Positions 33,352-41,377 of a stretch of 64,000 nucleotides of DNA are shown one piece after another. Source of the stretch: Actinophytocola oryzae. GTDB lineage: Bacteria; Actinomycetota; Actinomycetes; Mycobacteriales; Pseudonocardiaceae. Position 1 is the first letter of the stretch; each line of letters starts with the position of its first letter. The stretch spans positions 368,586 to 432,585 of the forward strand of contig NZ_SOCP01000009.1 in assembly GCF_004364325.1 (NCBI RefSeq), in the 5' to 3' direction. The notes beneath the pieces are model-generated. The model had not been told where the DNA came from. It saw only the letters and a list, made by a program, of their open reading frames with translations, and ran no database searches. The translations under genes were made by a program, and so were the position numbers.

Positions 33352-34074
33352 ATGATCCTGCGTAGGATCGCTCGCCCGATGTTGGCGGCCGTGTTCGTGT
33401 CCGGCGGTATTGACACGTTGCGTAACCCGAAGCCGAGGGTCGCCGCGGCGGCGCCGGCCATCGACAAGGCCGTCGAACAGGTCGGGGACAAGCTTCCGGC
33501 GCAGGTGCCGACCGACCCCGAGATGCTGGTGAAGATCAACGCGGCCGCGCAGGTCGGCGCGGGAGTCCTCTTCGGCCTCGGGAAGTTCCCCCGGCTCTCG
33601 GCGTTCGTCCTCGCCGCGAGCCTCGCGCCCACGACGGTGGCGGGCCACCGGTTCTGGGAGCAGGAGGACCCGGCGAGCCGCGCGGCGCAGCGCACGCACT
33701 TCCTCAAGAACCTCGGCCTGCTCGGCGGGTTGATCATCGCGGCGGCCGACACCCACGGCAAGCCGTCGCTGACCTGGCGGGCGAGGCACGCGACCGACGC
33801 ACTCGCCGGCTCCGTCCAGGGCACGGTCCACGGCGCCGCGGCCTCCGTGCAGGGCACGGCCAGGTCGGCCGTGGGCAGTCTGGAGGAGGCCGCCAGGTCG
33901 GCCGTGGGCAGCGTCGAAGGAGCCGCGAAGTCCGCCCGGGGAAGCGTCCAGGGGGTGGCGAAGTCCGCCCGGGGGAGCGTGGAAGGCGTGGCGAAGTCGG
34001 CCAGGGGAAGCGTGGAGGACGCGACCAAGTCGGTCCAGGGCACGGCAAGGTCGGTCAGGAAGAAGCTCGCCTGA
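33352..34074 (+). CDS. DoxX-family membrane protein with an 11-residue-repeat tail
   Basis: 240 aa. The first ~135 residues look like a DoxX/SURF4-type four-helix membrane protein (ARPMLAAVFVSGGIDTLRNP, QVGAGVLFGLGKFPRLSAF, GLLGGLIIAAADTHG). From ~148 the chain becomes a soluble amphipathic tail of SARGSVEGVAK-like 11-mers (five near-exact copies at 172-226), which resembles apolipoprotein/LEA-type 11-mer helices that lie on membranes. This tail is unusual for the family. A SigB-like promoter precedes it, and udgX follows 14 bp later. Confidence 0.75.
   Translation: MILRRIARPMLAAVFVSGGIDTLRNPKPRVAAAAPAIDKAVEQVGDKLPAQVPTDPEMLVKINAAAQVGAGVLFGLGKFPRLSAFVLAASLAPTTVAGHRFWEQEDPASRAAQRTHFLKNLGLLGGLIIAAADTHGKPSLTWRARHATDALAGSVQGTVHGAAASVQGTARSAVGSLEEAARSAVGSVEGAAKSARGSVQGVAKSARGSVEGVAKSARGSVEDATKSVQGTARSVRKKLA
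33865..34029 (+). repeat. Five tandem 33-bp repeats within the DoxX-like gene
   Basis: Five in-frame copies encode SAVGSLEEAAR, SAVGSVEGAAK, SARGSVQGVAK, SARGSVEGVAK and SARGSVEDATK. Unit length is a multiple of 3, so copy-number change would lengthen or shorten the helix without breaking the frame. Codon differences between units suggest it is not a very recent expansion. Confidence 0.85.
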
Positions 34075-34088
34075 GCGGGCGGCCCACC

Positions 34089-34703
34089 ATGCCGGACCGT
34101 GGCGGAGACCCCGAGATCCAGGACCTGAGCCTGCCCGAGCTGCGCAGGGCGGCGGCCGGCTGCGAGCGCTGCGACCTGTACCGGGACGCGACCCAGACCG
34201 TCTTCGGGAAGGGCCCGGCGCCCGCGCGGCTGATGATGGTCGGCGAACAGCCGGGCGACCAGGAGGACCGGGCCGGCGAGCCGTTCGTCGGCCCGGCGGG
34301 TCGGCTGCTGGACCGCGCGCTGGCCGACGCGGGCATCGACCGGGCGCAGGTGTACGTGACGAACGCGGTGAAGCACTTCAGGTTCACCGAACGCGGCAAG
34401 CGCAGGATCCACCAGAAGCCGAACCGGACCGAGGCCGTGGCGTGCAGGCCGTGGCTGCTCGGGGAGCTCGCGCGGGTGGCACCCGAGCTGGTGGTGTGCC
34501 TCGGTGCGGTCGCGGCCCAGTCGCTGCTGGGATCGTCGTTCCGGCTGACGCGGCACCGCGGTGAGGTCATGGACCTGCCCGGGTCGACCGCGAAGGTGAC
34601 CGCGACCGTGCATCCGTCGGCCGTGCTGCGTGCCCCGGATCGCGACGAGGCCTACGAGGGGCTCGTCGCCGACCTCACCGCGGCCCGGGGCGTCATGGCC
34701 TGA
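34089..34703 (+). CDS. udgX: UdgX-type uracil-DNA glycosylase (uracil-DNA crosslinking)
   Basis: 204 aa. Related to family 4 UDGs: GEQPGDQED (~52-60), GEPFVGPAG and HPSAVLR are catalytic/uracil-binding motifs. The KRRIH insert at 104-108 is the R-loop that defines UdgX; its His (here His108, His109 in the M. smegmatis enzyme by my recollection) forms a covalent bond with the abasic sugar after uracil excision. Cys25, Cys28, Cys119 and Cys137 would bind the 4Fe-4S cluster. Acts in DNA repair. Probably co-expressed with the DoxX-like gene from the SigB-like promoter. Confidence 0.9.
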   Translation: MPDRGGDPEIQDLSLPELRRAAAGCERCDLYRDATQTVFGKGPAPARLMMVGEQPGDQEDRAGEPFVGPAGRLLDRALADAGIDRAQVYVTNAVKHFRFTERGKRRIHQKPNRTEAVACRPWLLGELARVAPELVVCLGAVAAQSLLGSSFRLTRHRGEVMDLPGSTAKVTATVHPSAVLRAPDRDEAYEGLVADLTAARGVMA

Positions 34704-34709
34704 GGCCGG

Positions 34710-35480
34710 TCAGGTCTGCGACGCGGCGAACTCGCGGACCAGCGCCTCGCAGAACGCGGGCAGGTCGTCGGGGTTGCGGCTGGTGATCAGGCCGCCGTCG
34801 ATGACGACCTCCTTGTCCACGACCGTGCCGCCCGCGTTGCGGATGTCGGTCCGCACGCTGGGGTAGGAGGTGAGTGTCCTGCCGCGCACGACGTCGGCCT
34901 CCACGAGCAGCCACGGGCCGTGGCAGATGGCCGCGATCGGCTTGCCCGCCTCGACGAAGTCGGCGACCAGGCCGACGGCCCGCTCGTTCTGGCGGAGCTT
35001 GTCGGGGTTGGTCGTGCCGCCGGGCAGGATGAGCGCGTCGTAGTTCTCGGCCGAGGCCGACTCGACGGTCAGGTCCACCGCGAACGTGTCGGCCTTCTCG
35101 ACGTCGGCGTTCATCGCCTGGATCGGCTCCTCGGACAGCGCGATCAGGTCGGCGTGTCCGCCGGACTGCTCGACCGCGGCCCTCGGTTCCTCCAGCTCGA
35201 CCTGTTCGACGCCGTCGGTGGCGAGGATCGCGATCCTGCGCCCGCGCAACGACTGGGCCAGCGATGTCGCCGGCGACTGGTTGGCCATGTCCGGCTCCTC
35301 CTCGTCAAGGCGCTGGTCGAGCGACTCGCCCTCGCGCTGCTCGCGTTCCGTCGTGCCGAAGCGGTTGGCTCCCGACCAACCTTCCGGGGGTTCGACCCCA
35401 CCCTCCAGGGGGTCGGTGGCCAGCTCGTCCTCGTCGAGCTGCTCGCTGGTGGTGAAGTCCGGGTCAGATGGGGTGGTCAT
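34710..35480 (-). CDS. DUF5709-like N-terminus fused to a DJ-1/PfpI-family protein
   Basis: 256 aa from ATG 35480. Residues ~1-64 are acidic and contain EQLDEDELATDPLEGGVEPP and EREQREGESLDQRLDEEEPD, which match the start of DUF5709 proteins. Residues 65-256 are a DJ-1/PfpI type-1 glutamine-amidotransferase fold with nucleophile Cys in AAICHGPW and acid in ILATDGVEQVE. An internal ATG at 35288 with AGGAGGAG 6 nt upstream could yield the 192-residue PfpI part alone. A SigB-like -10 lies just 10 nt before 35480, favouring the long form. Such proteins act as deglycases, chaperones or proteases under stress. Confidence 0.8.
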   Translation of the reverse strand: MTTPSDPDFTTSEQLDEDELATDPLEGGVEPPEGWSGANRFGTTEREQREGESLDQRLDEEEPDMANQSPATSLAQSLRGRRIAILATDGVEQVELEEPRAAVEQSGGHADLIALSEEPIQAMNADVEKADTFAVDLTVESASAENYDALILPGGTTNPDKLRQNERAVGLVADFVEAGKPIAAICHGPWLLVEADVVRGRTLTSYPSVRTDIRNAGGTVVDKEVVIDGGLITSRNPDDLPAFCEALVREFAASQT

Positions 35481-35490
35481 GGTGACGCGG

Positions 35491-35515
35491 GTACCCGCTG
35501 CCGGCCGCCGTACAC
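35491..35515 (-). promoter_or_regulatory. SigB/SigF-type promoter of the PfpI gene
   Basis: On the minus strand: GTGT (35515-35512), 15-bp spacer, GGGTAC (35496-35491), then 10 bp to the ATG at 35480. The short distance implies a nearly leaderless mRNA and supports the longer PfpI reading. Confidence 0.58.
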
Positions 35516-35638
35516 GGTCGTCCGCCCGGGAAGGGAGATGCGATGTGCAAAAAGCAGGTGGCACGAGGTTCGGGTCCGACGGACGCGGGGTAACCCCCGG
35601 GAAGTTGTGCGTATCGGTCCGACGACGGGACACCCCCC

Positions 35639-36835
35639 ATGCACATAGCGATGATCTCCGCGCACGCGAGCCCGCTGACGGGGGAGGTGGAGCCCGACGA
35701 GCACGGCCGTCACGTCGGGGAGCTGTCCGCCGCGCTCGTGCGGGCAGGCCACGAGGTCACGGTCTACACCAGGAAGGCGTCCGGTCGGCAGGCCGCCGAG
35801 GTGTGCTCCGCCCAGGGCTACCGCGTGGTGCACCTGCCCGCCGGACCCGCGAAGCACGTCCCCCGCGACGAGCTGCTGCCCTACCTGGGTGAGTTCACCA
35901 GGCGGCTGCGCACCAGGTTCGCCGAGGACCTGCCGGACGTCGTGCACTCGCACTTCTGGCTGTCCGGGCTCGCCGCCGTGTTCGTGAGCATGGCCGCCCC
36001 GATGCCGATCGTGCACACCTTCCACTCGCTCGGCACGACGAGGCGCCGCAACGACGAGAACGACCCGAGTCCGGTGGAGCGGATCCGCCTCGAACGGATG
36101 GTCGGCCAGTCGGTCACCAGGGTCATCGCCACCTCCGAGGACGAGGTGCGGGAGCTGCGCGGGATGCGGGTGACCGGCAGGCACGTCTCCGTCGTCCCGC
36201 GTGGCATGGACTGCGACCGCTTCCGCCCCGACGGCCCCCGCCTGACCAGGCGGCTGCGGTGCCGGGTGGTCAGCGCCGGCCAACTCGCGCCGCGCACCGG
36301 GTTCGCCGACGTCGTCGAGGCCATGACCCACCTGCCGGACACGGAGCTGGTGATCGCGGGCGGACCCGACCGGGAGCGGCTGCCGCAGGACCCCGTGGCG
36401 TGCCGGCTGCGTGAGCTGGCGGAACGGGTCGGCGTGGCCGACCGCGTGCGGCTCGTGGGGCAGGTGCCGACCGAGCGGATGCCGGAGCTGTTGCGTTCCG
36501 CCGACGTGGCGGCGTGCGTGCCGTGGTACGAGCCGTCCGGCAACGAGGCGCTCGAGGCGATGGCGTGCGGCGTGCCCGTGCTGGCGACCTCGGTCGGCGA
36601 CCTCGCCGACACCGTCGTCGACGGCGCGACCGGGGTGCTCGTGCCACCACGCAGGCCCGAGAAGCTCGCGGCGGCGATGCGGGCGCTGCTCGCCGACCCG
36701 GCGCGCCGGGACTTCCTCGGCGCGACGGGGCGTGAGCGGGTCGAGGTCCACCACAGGTGGGACCGGATCGCACGGGACACCGCGGACGTCTACGAGGAGA
36801 GCCGCGACCGGGCCCTCACCTGCAGTGTGTCGTGA
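35639..36835 (+). CDS. GT4-family glycosyltransferase
   Basis: 398 aa. N-terminal Rossmann domain starts MHIAMISAHASPLTG and contains HVGELSAALVRAGHEVTVYT and DVVHSHFWLSGL; the C-terminal donor-binding domain has VPRGMDCDRFRP, RLVGQVP and the GT4 E-x7-E motif in WYEPSGNEALEAMACG. The layout resembles MshA/sucrose-phosphate-synthase-type retaining transferases using nucleotide sugars in the cytoplasm. Acceptor unknown. Convergent with a second GT4 gene, 18 bp apart. Confidence 0.87.
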   Translation: MHIAMISAHASPLTGEVEPDEHGRHVGELSAALVRAGHEVTVYTRKASGRQAAEVCSAQGYRVVHLPAGPAKHVPRDELLPYLGEFTRRLRTRFAEDLPDVVHSHFWLSGLAAVFVSMAAPMPIVHTFHSLGTTRRRNDENDPSPVERIRLERMVGQSVTRVIATSEDEVRELRGMRVTGRHVSVVPRGMDCDRFRPDGPRLTRRLRCRVVSAGQLAPRTGFADVVEAMTHLPDTELVIAGGPDRERLPQDPVACRLRELAERVGVADRVRLVGQVPTERMPELLRSADVAACVPWYEPSGNEALEAMACGVPVLATSVGDLADTVVDGATGVLVPPRRPEKLAAAMRALLADPARRDFLGATGRERVEVHHRWDRIARDTADVYEESRDRALTCSVS

Positions 36836-36853
36836 ACAGTCAACATTGAACAA

Positions 36854-37897
36854 TCAGCCTTGAGCAGCGAGGCGGGAGGCCCGCTTGCGCTCCGCGACCA
36901 TGGCTTCCTGCGCCAGTACCTCGGGGTCGGCGGCCCCCGCCTTCCGGTAGACGTACACCGTCTCCTCGGCCACGCGGTCCCAGGAGTAGCGGGCCGTCGC
37001 CCGGTCCCGGCCCGCGGCACCGAACTGCTCGCACGTCGACCGGTGCGACAGCACCCGCTGCAGCGTGGCCGCGAGCTCGCGTGGTTTCCTCGGCGTGACG
37101 TGGATGCCGGTGACCCGGTCGACCACGGTGTCCACCAGCCCGCCCACCTTGTTGGCGACCACGGCGAGTCCGCACGCCATCGCCTCGAGCGCGGCGATCC
37201 CGAACGTCGACTCCCACTGCGTGCACACCATCAGGTCGGCGGACCGAAGCAGCGCGGGCATCTCGGCGTGGGGGACGGCACCCAGCAGCCGCACCCGGTC
37301 CGCCACCCCGAGGGAGGACGCGTAGTCACGCAGCTCGTGCGCGTGCGCCCCCTCGTACGGCTCGCTGGCGATCACGAGCTCGGCCTCCGGCAGCGCGGGC
37401 AGCGCGGCGACCGCGGTGCCGAAGCCGGAGGAGGGCGTCATCTCCCCGAGCGCGACGACCCGCTGGGGCCGGGTCCTCTCGGCCTGGTCGCCGTCCGGGT
37501 CGAAGAGGTCGAGGTCCACGCCATAGGGCACCAGGGAGATGTTCTCGCGGGCCACACCGGCGGCGACGAGCCGCGCCCGCTGCGCGGAGAACGTCGCGAC
37601 GACGTGGTCGGCACTCCGCAGGGCCCGGTCGTCCTGGCCGGTGACCTCGTGCGGGCTGAACACGAACGGGACGTCGATCGCGTGGGCCGCGGCAGCCGCG
37701 CCGTCGACCGGGCAGTGCGCGTGCACCAGGTCCGGGGCGCCCGACCGCAGCCGGGCGGTCAGGTCGTCGTGCCGGGTGTGCACCGTGACCTCGTGGCCCG
37801 CGCGGGTGAGGGCCTCCGCCAGAGCCGCCACGTGCGCCTTCCGGGACACCGACCCCCGCAGCTGGTCGGTTCCGGCGATCATGGCGATCCTCAGCAT
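36854..37897 (-). CDS. GT4-family glycosyltransferase
   Basis: 347 aa, ATG at 37897 with AAGGTGG upstream. Similar to the convergent neighbour (RKAHVAALAEALTRAGHEVT, DLVHAHCPVDG, VPYGVDLDLFDP, LLGAVPHAEMPALLRSADL, FGIAALEAMACG with the E-x7-E motif), but its N-terminal domain is about 50 residues shorter. Probably a diverged paralogue of the neighbour and acting in the same glycan or stress-solute route. A SigB-like promoter lies ~120 bp upstream. Confidence 0.87.
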   Translation of the reverse strand: MLRIAMIAGTDQLRGSVSRKAHVAALAEALTRAGHEVTVHTRHDDLTARLRSGAPDLVHAHCPVDGAAAAAHAIDVPFVFSPHEVTGQDDRALRSADHVVATFSAQRARLVAAGVARENISLVPYGVDLDLFDPDGDQAERTRPQRVVALGEMTPSSGFGTAVAALPALPEAELVIASEPYEGAHAHELRDYASSLGVADRVRLLGAVPHAEMPALLRSADLMVCTQWESTFGIAALEAMACGLAVVANKVGGLVDTVVDRVTGIHVTPRKPRELAATLQRVLSHRSTCEQFGAAGRDRATARYSWDRVAEETVYVYRKAGAADPEVLAQEAMVAERKRASRLAAQG

Positions 37898-38017
37898 GTG
37901 AGCCACCTTCCCGGGCAGGGTCGGACACCCGGGCACATGCGCGCCGGCGCCGGCCCCGTCCGCTCCACAAGGGACGAACAAATCGGGCCGCGCCAGCTGT
38001 TTGACGCTGAACAACGG

Positions 38018-38043
38018 GTACCCGCCACGCGCCCGGCCCAAAC
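38018..38043 (-). promoter_or_regulatory. SigB/SigF-type promoter upstream of the second GT4 gene
   Basis: On the minus strand: GTTT (38043-38040), 16-bp spacer, GGGTAC (38023-38018). It fits both the SigB (GNNT) and SigF (GTTT) forms. The GT4 start at 37897 is ~120 bp downstream, so the mRNA would have a long leader. Confidence 0.58.
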
Positions 38044-38057
38044 CGCGCCCCGCCCGT

Positions 38058-38082
38058 GGTTCGGCGGCAGGCGCGCGGGTAC
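38058..38082 (+). promoter_or_regulatory. SigB/SigF-type promoter of the F420-type oxidoreductase
   Basis: GGTT (38058-38061), 15-bp spacer, GGGTAC (38077-38082), 9 bp before the ATG at 38092. Back-to-back with the GT4 promoter at 38018-38043, so the two divergent genes could respond to the same alternative sigma factor. Confidence 0.58.
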
Positions 38083-38091
38083 ACGCGGGGC

Positions 38092-39036
38092 ATGGTGAGC
38101 ATCGGATACTTCCTGTCCTGTGAAGAGTTCGGCCCGAAGGAGCTCGTGCGGCAGGCCCGGCAGGCGGCCGACGCGGGCTTCGAGCGGCTGTGGATCTCCG
38201 ACCACTACCACCCGTGGAACGACACCCAGGGCCAGAGCCCGTTCGTGTGGTCGGTGATCGGCGCGCTGTCCGAGGCCGTCGACCTGCCCGTCGCCACGGC
38301 CGTGACCTGCCCGACGGTCCGCATCCACCCCGCGGTGCTCGCGCAGGCGACCGCCACCGCGGCCGTGCAGCTGGACGGCAGGTTCGTCCTCGGCGTCGGG
38401 TCGGGCGAGGCGCTCAACGAGCACATCCTCGGCGACCCGTGGCCGTCGGCCGACGTGCGGCTGGAGATGCTGGAGGAGGCCGTCGAGATCATCAGGACCC
38501 TGCACGGCGGCGGTACCAACAGCTACTCCGGCAAGCACTACACGGTGGAGAACGCGCGCGTGTACACGCTGCCGCCCGAGCCGGTGCCGATCTACGTGTC
38601 CGCGTTCGGCCCGAAGGCCGCCGAGGTCGCCGGCCGCATCGGCGACGGTTTCGTCAGCGTGCAGCCCGACGCCGACATGGTGAACGCCTACCGCGAGGCG
38701 GGCGGGAAGGGCCCCGCGCAGGGTGGTTTCAAGGTCTGCCACGCCAGGACCGCGGCGGAGGGCCTGACGACGGCACACCGGATCTGGCCCAACGAGGGGC
38801 TGCCCGGCGAGCTGGCGCAGGTGCTGCCGCAGCCGAAGCACTTCGAGCAGGCGAGCGAGCTCGTGACCGAGGACATGCTGAGCCTGCCGACCGGCCCCGA
38901 CCCCGAGCCGTACGTCGAGCGGGTCAGGGCGTTCGCGGACGCGGGCTTCGACGAGGTGCACGTGGCGCAGATCGGACCCGACCAGGACGAGTTCTTCCGG
39001 TTCTGGCGCGAGGAGGTGGCGCCACTCCTGAAGTGA
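38092..39036 (+). CDS. LLM-class F420-dependent oxidoreductase (TIGR03557-like)
   Basis: 314 aa, ATG at 38092. TIM-barrel luciferase-like protein: RQARQAADAGFERLWISDHY, HPAVLAQATATAAVQLDGR, LGVGSGEALNEHILG and PIYVSAFGPKAAEVAGRIGD match the subgroup related to F420-dependent glucose-6-phosphate dehydrogenase. The SGEALNEH segment is the family hallmark. Transfers hydride to or from F420 in the cytoplasm; substrate not determinable. Driven by a SigB-like promoter. Confidence 0.85.
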   Translation: MVSIGYFLSCEEFGPKELVRQARQAADAGFERLWISDHYHPWNDTQGQSPFVWSVIGALSEAVDLPVATAVTCPTVRIHPAVLAQATATAAVQLDGRFVLGVGSGEALNEHILGDPWPSADVRLEMLEEAVEIIRTLHGGGTNSYSGKHYTVENARVYTLPPEPVPIYVSAFGPKAAEVAGRIGDGFVSVQPDADMVNAYREAGGKGPAQGGFKVCHARTAAEGLTTAHRIWPNEGLPGELAQVLPQPKHFEQASELVTEDMLSLPTGPDPEPYVERVRAFADAGFDEVHVAQIGPDQDEFFRFWREEVAPLLK

Positions 39037-39190
39037 GGACTCGGGTACCCGTGTCGAGGTGTGATCAGCGGGTAACCCGGGCATCAGCGATCGGCGCGGC
39101 GAGGCTGCCCAGGCTGCCGCTCGCCAGATGGCCGGCGGTGTGCAGCCACGGGTGTTCAGCAGCGAGCACCCGTGCCCCGGCCATCGAGCC

Positions 39191-40099
39191 CTAGTTGAGC
39201 TCGAGCAGGCCCAGCAGGACGCCTTCGCGGGTGGACCACGGGCAGATGTCGATGGAGGCGTGGCCGGTGGCGGTCATGAGCGCCTCGGCGACGACCGCGC
39301 CCGCGAACACCTGCCGGGCTCGGTGGGAGGAGATGCCGGGGAGCCGGGCGCGGTGCCGCGGCGACAGCCGCGCGAGCAGGGGAATCCACGCGGCGATGTC
39401 GTCGGCGCGGAGGTGGTTGGTGCCGGCCAGCTTCGCGAGTGACTCGAAGACCTTGGAACAGCCGGTGGCCGGTGCCTCGGCCAGGGCGCCGCGCAGCTCG
39501 GGTGGTATCGCGTCGCGGATCTCCCCGCGCAGCATCGTGCGGGTGTCGTCGAGGTCGGTGGTGTCGGTGAGCCCGGCCATGGTGAGGGTCCTGGCGCCGA
39601 GGGGGAGCGAACACGTGAAGGCCGGTCGGCGGGTGGCACCGTAGGCGATCTCGACGGTGCCGCCGCCGACGTCGAGCACGGTGAGGGCGTCGGCCGGGCC
39701 GTGCCAGTGGCGTGCCGCCTGGTAGGCGAGGCGGGCCTCCTGTTTGCCGGTGAGGAACCGCAGGGTGACGCCGGTTCGTTCGGCGACGGTCTCGACGACG
39801 GTGTCCGCGTTGGTCGCGTCGCGGACCGACGACGTGGCGAAGGGCAGGAACCTGCCGGCACCCAGGCCGTGCAGTCGCTGTTCGGTTGTCTGGACGGCGT
39901 CCACGATGTGCTCGATGCCGCGTCGGGTGATGCGGCCGTCCGCGTCGATGGCCTGGTCGAGACGGAGTCTCACCTTGTGGGACACGACCTGGCGGTCGGG
40001 GGTGTGGTCCACGACGAGCAGGTGTGCGCTGAAGCAGCCGACGTCGAGGACCGCGACTCTGGCGGACTCCTTGTCGCGCGGTGTCGATTTCGTGGCCAC
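39191..40099 (-). CDS. ppx: Ppx/GppA-family exopolyphosphatase
   Basis: 302 aa. ASKHA fold: phosphate-1 loop AVLDVGCFSAHLLVVD, ATSSVRDATN, GKQEARLAYQA, and phosphate-2 loop VLDVGGGTVEIAYG. It ends without the C-terminal HD-like domain of E. coli Ppx, as do the short actinobacterial Ppx1/Ppx2 proteins. In the phosphate-1 loop the usual GSNS is replaced by GCFS, which may alter specificity. Hydrolyses polyphosphate or pppGpp, linking it to the stringent/stress response. Confidence 0.82.
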   Translation of the reverse strand: MATKSTPRDKESARVAVLDVGCFSAHLLVVDHTPDRQVVSHKVRLRLDQAIDADGRITRRGIEHIVDAVQTTEQRLHGLGAGRFLPFATSSVRDATNADTVVETVAERTGVTLRFLTGKQEARLAYQAARHWHGPADALTVLDVGGGTVEIAYGATRRPAFTCSLPLGARTLTMAGLTDTTDLDDTRTMLRGEIRDAIPPELRGALAEAPATGCSKVFESLAKLAGTNHLRADDIAAWIPLLARLSPRHRARLPGISSHRARQVFAGAVVAEALMTATGHASIDICPWSTREGVLLGLLELN

Positions 40100-40291
40100 G
40101 TCACTCCCGGGCTCGGCAACAGGTCGATACCCGCCGCTCCTTGACGTGATCGCGTCACGATCCTACGACGGCGGGTCGCGCCGTCCGTCGGCGCCACAGG
40201 AAACCTATGGGCAAGGATGGCGGAATGCCTGACTTTTCGCTGGACGAGTCGACGAGTTCGCCTGGACGGGCTGCCGGAGGTTCATTCGACA

Positions 40292-40325
40292 GTGGCGCCG
40301 GGGCTGGTAAATCCCCCGGCGCCAC
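40292..40325 (-). terminator. Strong hairpin downstream of nrdB
   Basis: GTGGCGCCGGGG (40292-40303) and CCCCGGCGCCAC (40314-40325): perfect 12-bp GC stem with a 10-nt loop, 6 bp past the nrdB stop at 40331. No U-tract, which is normal in actinomycetes. Confidence 0.7.
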
Positions 40326-40330
40326 CGGGA

Positions 40331-41377
40331 TCAGAAGTCCTCGTCGAAGCTGACCGTGCCGCTGACCGCCACCTGGTAGGCGGAAACGCGGCGTTCGAAG
40401 AAGTTGGACAGCTCCTGCACGTCCTGCAGTTCCATGAACGCGAACGGGTTCCTCGACCCGTACTCCGGCTCGAGGCCCAGCGCGGCGAGGCGCCGGTCGG
40501 CGACGTGCTGGAGGTACTCGCGCATGTCCCCGAGGGTGAGACCGGCCACACCTCCGGTGAGCAGGTCCTCCGCGAACCGTACCTCGGCCTCCACCGCTTC
40601 CCGGAGCATCCGGCGTACCTGGGCGTGCAGCTCGTCGTCGAACAGGTCGGGTTCCTCGCGGCGGACGGTGTCGACGACGTCGAACGCGAACGTCATGTGC
40701 ATGGACTCGTCGCGGAACACCCAGTTGGTGCCCGACGCCAACCCGTTCAGCAGCCCCCGTGAGCGCAGGAAGTACACGTACGCGAAGGCGCCGTAGAAGA
40801 ACAGACCCTCGATGCACGCGGCGAAGCAGATCAGGTTGAGCAGGAAGGCACGCCGGTCCGCGCGCGTCTCCAGGCGGTTCAGGTGCTCGATCGAGTCGAT
40901 CCACCGGTAGCAGAACTCGGCCTTCTGCCGGATCGACGGGATGTTCTCCACCGCGGCGAACGCGGCGACCCGCTCTTGCTCGTCGGGCAGGTAGGTGTCG
41001 AGCAGCGTCAGGTAGAACTGGACGTGCACGGCCTCCTCGAACAGCTGCCGCGACAGGTAGAGGCGGGCCTCCGGCGCGTTGACGTGCTCGTACAGGTTCA
41101 GCACCAGGTTGTTCGCCACGATCGTGTCACCGGTGGCGAAGAACGCGACCAGGCGGTTGACCAGGTGGCGCTCCGCGTCGGTGAGCTTGTCCAGGTCCGC
41201 GAGGTCGGAGTGCAGGTCCACCTCCTCGACGGTCCAGGTGTTCCTGATCGCGTCCCGGAAGCGTTCGTAGAACAGGGGGTAGCGCATCGGCCGCAGGGTC
41301 AGGTCCATGCCGGGGTCGAGCAGGGCCTGCCTGCGTGCGGTGTTTCCCAGCGTGGAGTTCGGGGTGGTCACTGGCAT
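40331..41377 (-). CDS. nrdB: Ribonucleoside-diphosphate reductase, beta subunit
   Basis: 348 aa; ATG at 41377 overlaps nrdA by 10 bp. The R2 four-helix ferritin-like fold supplies the diiron-tyrosyl radical. Iron ligands and radical Tyr are in LFEEAVHVQFYLTLLD (the EAVHxxxY pattern keeps the Tyr), with more ligands in IEGLFFYGAF and FRDESMHMTFAF. The C-terminal tail ends in acidic SFDEDF. Works with NrdA in aerobic reduction of ribonucleotides; it is the B12-independent class I enzyme. Confidence 0.95.
   Translation of the reverse strand: MPVTTPNSTLGNTARRQALLDPGMDLTLRPMRYPLFYERFRDAIRNTWTVEEVDLHSDLADLDKLTDAERHLVNRLVAFFATGDTIVANNLVLNLYEHVNAPEARLYLSRQLFEEAVHVQFYLTLLDTYLPDEQERVAAFAAVENIPSIRQKAEFCYRWIDSIEHLNRLETRADRRAFLLNLICFAACIEGLFFYGAFAYVYFLRSRGLLNGLASGTNWVFRDESMHMTFAFDVVDTVRREEPDLFDDELHAQVRRMLREAVEAEVRFAEDLLTGGVAGLTLGDMREYLQHVADRRLAALGLEPEYGSRNPFAFMELQDVQELSNFFERRVSAYQVAVSGTVSFDEDF

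Noticed and set aside
33865..34029. Regular 33-bp repeats as a CRISPR array
   Set aside because: The units are contiguous without spacers and encode an in-frame 11-residue protein repeat.
35388..35412. tRNA-like T-loop string GGTTCGACCCC
   Set aside because: It lies inside the PfpI coding sequence and no acceptor stem or anticodon arm can be drawn around it. No tRNA was found in the window.
35639..37897. The two GT4 genes as an inverted-repeat duplication
   Set aside because: They share family motifs but DNA identity is not obviously high and lengths differ by ~50 residues; ancient paralogy at most.
39065..39184. 39-residue minus-strand ORF (starts MAGARVLAAEHPWLHTAG) between ppx and the F420-type gene
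   Set aside because: No ribosome-binding site, no recognisable family, and high GC makes such short open frames common; kept only as a note.
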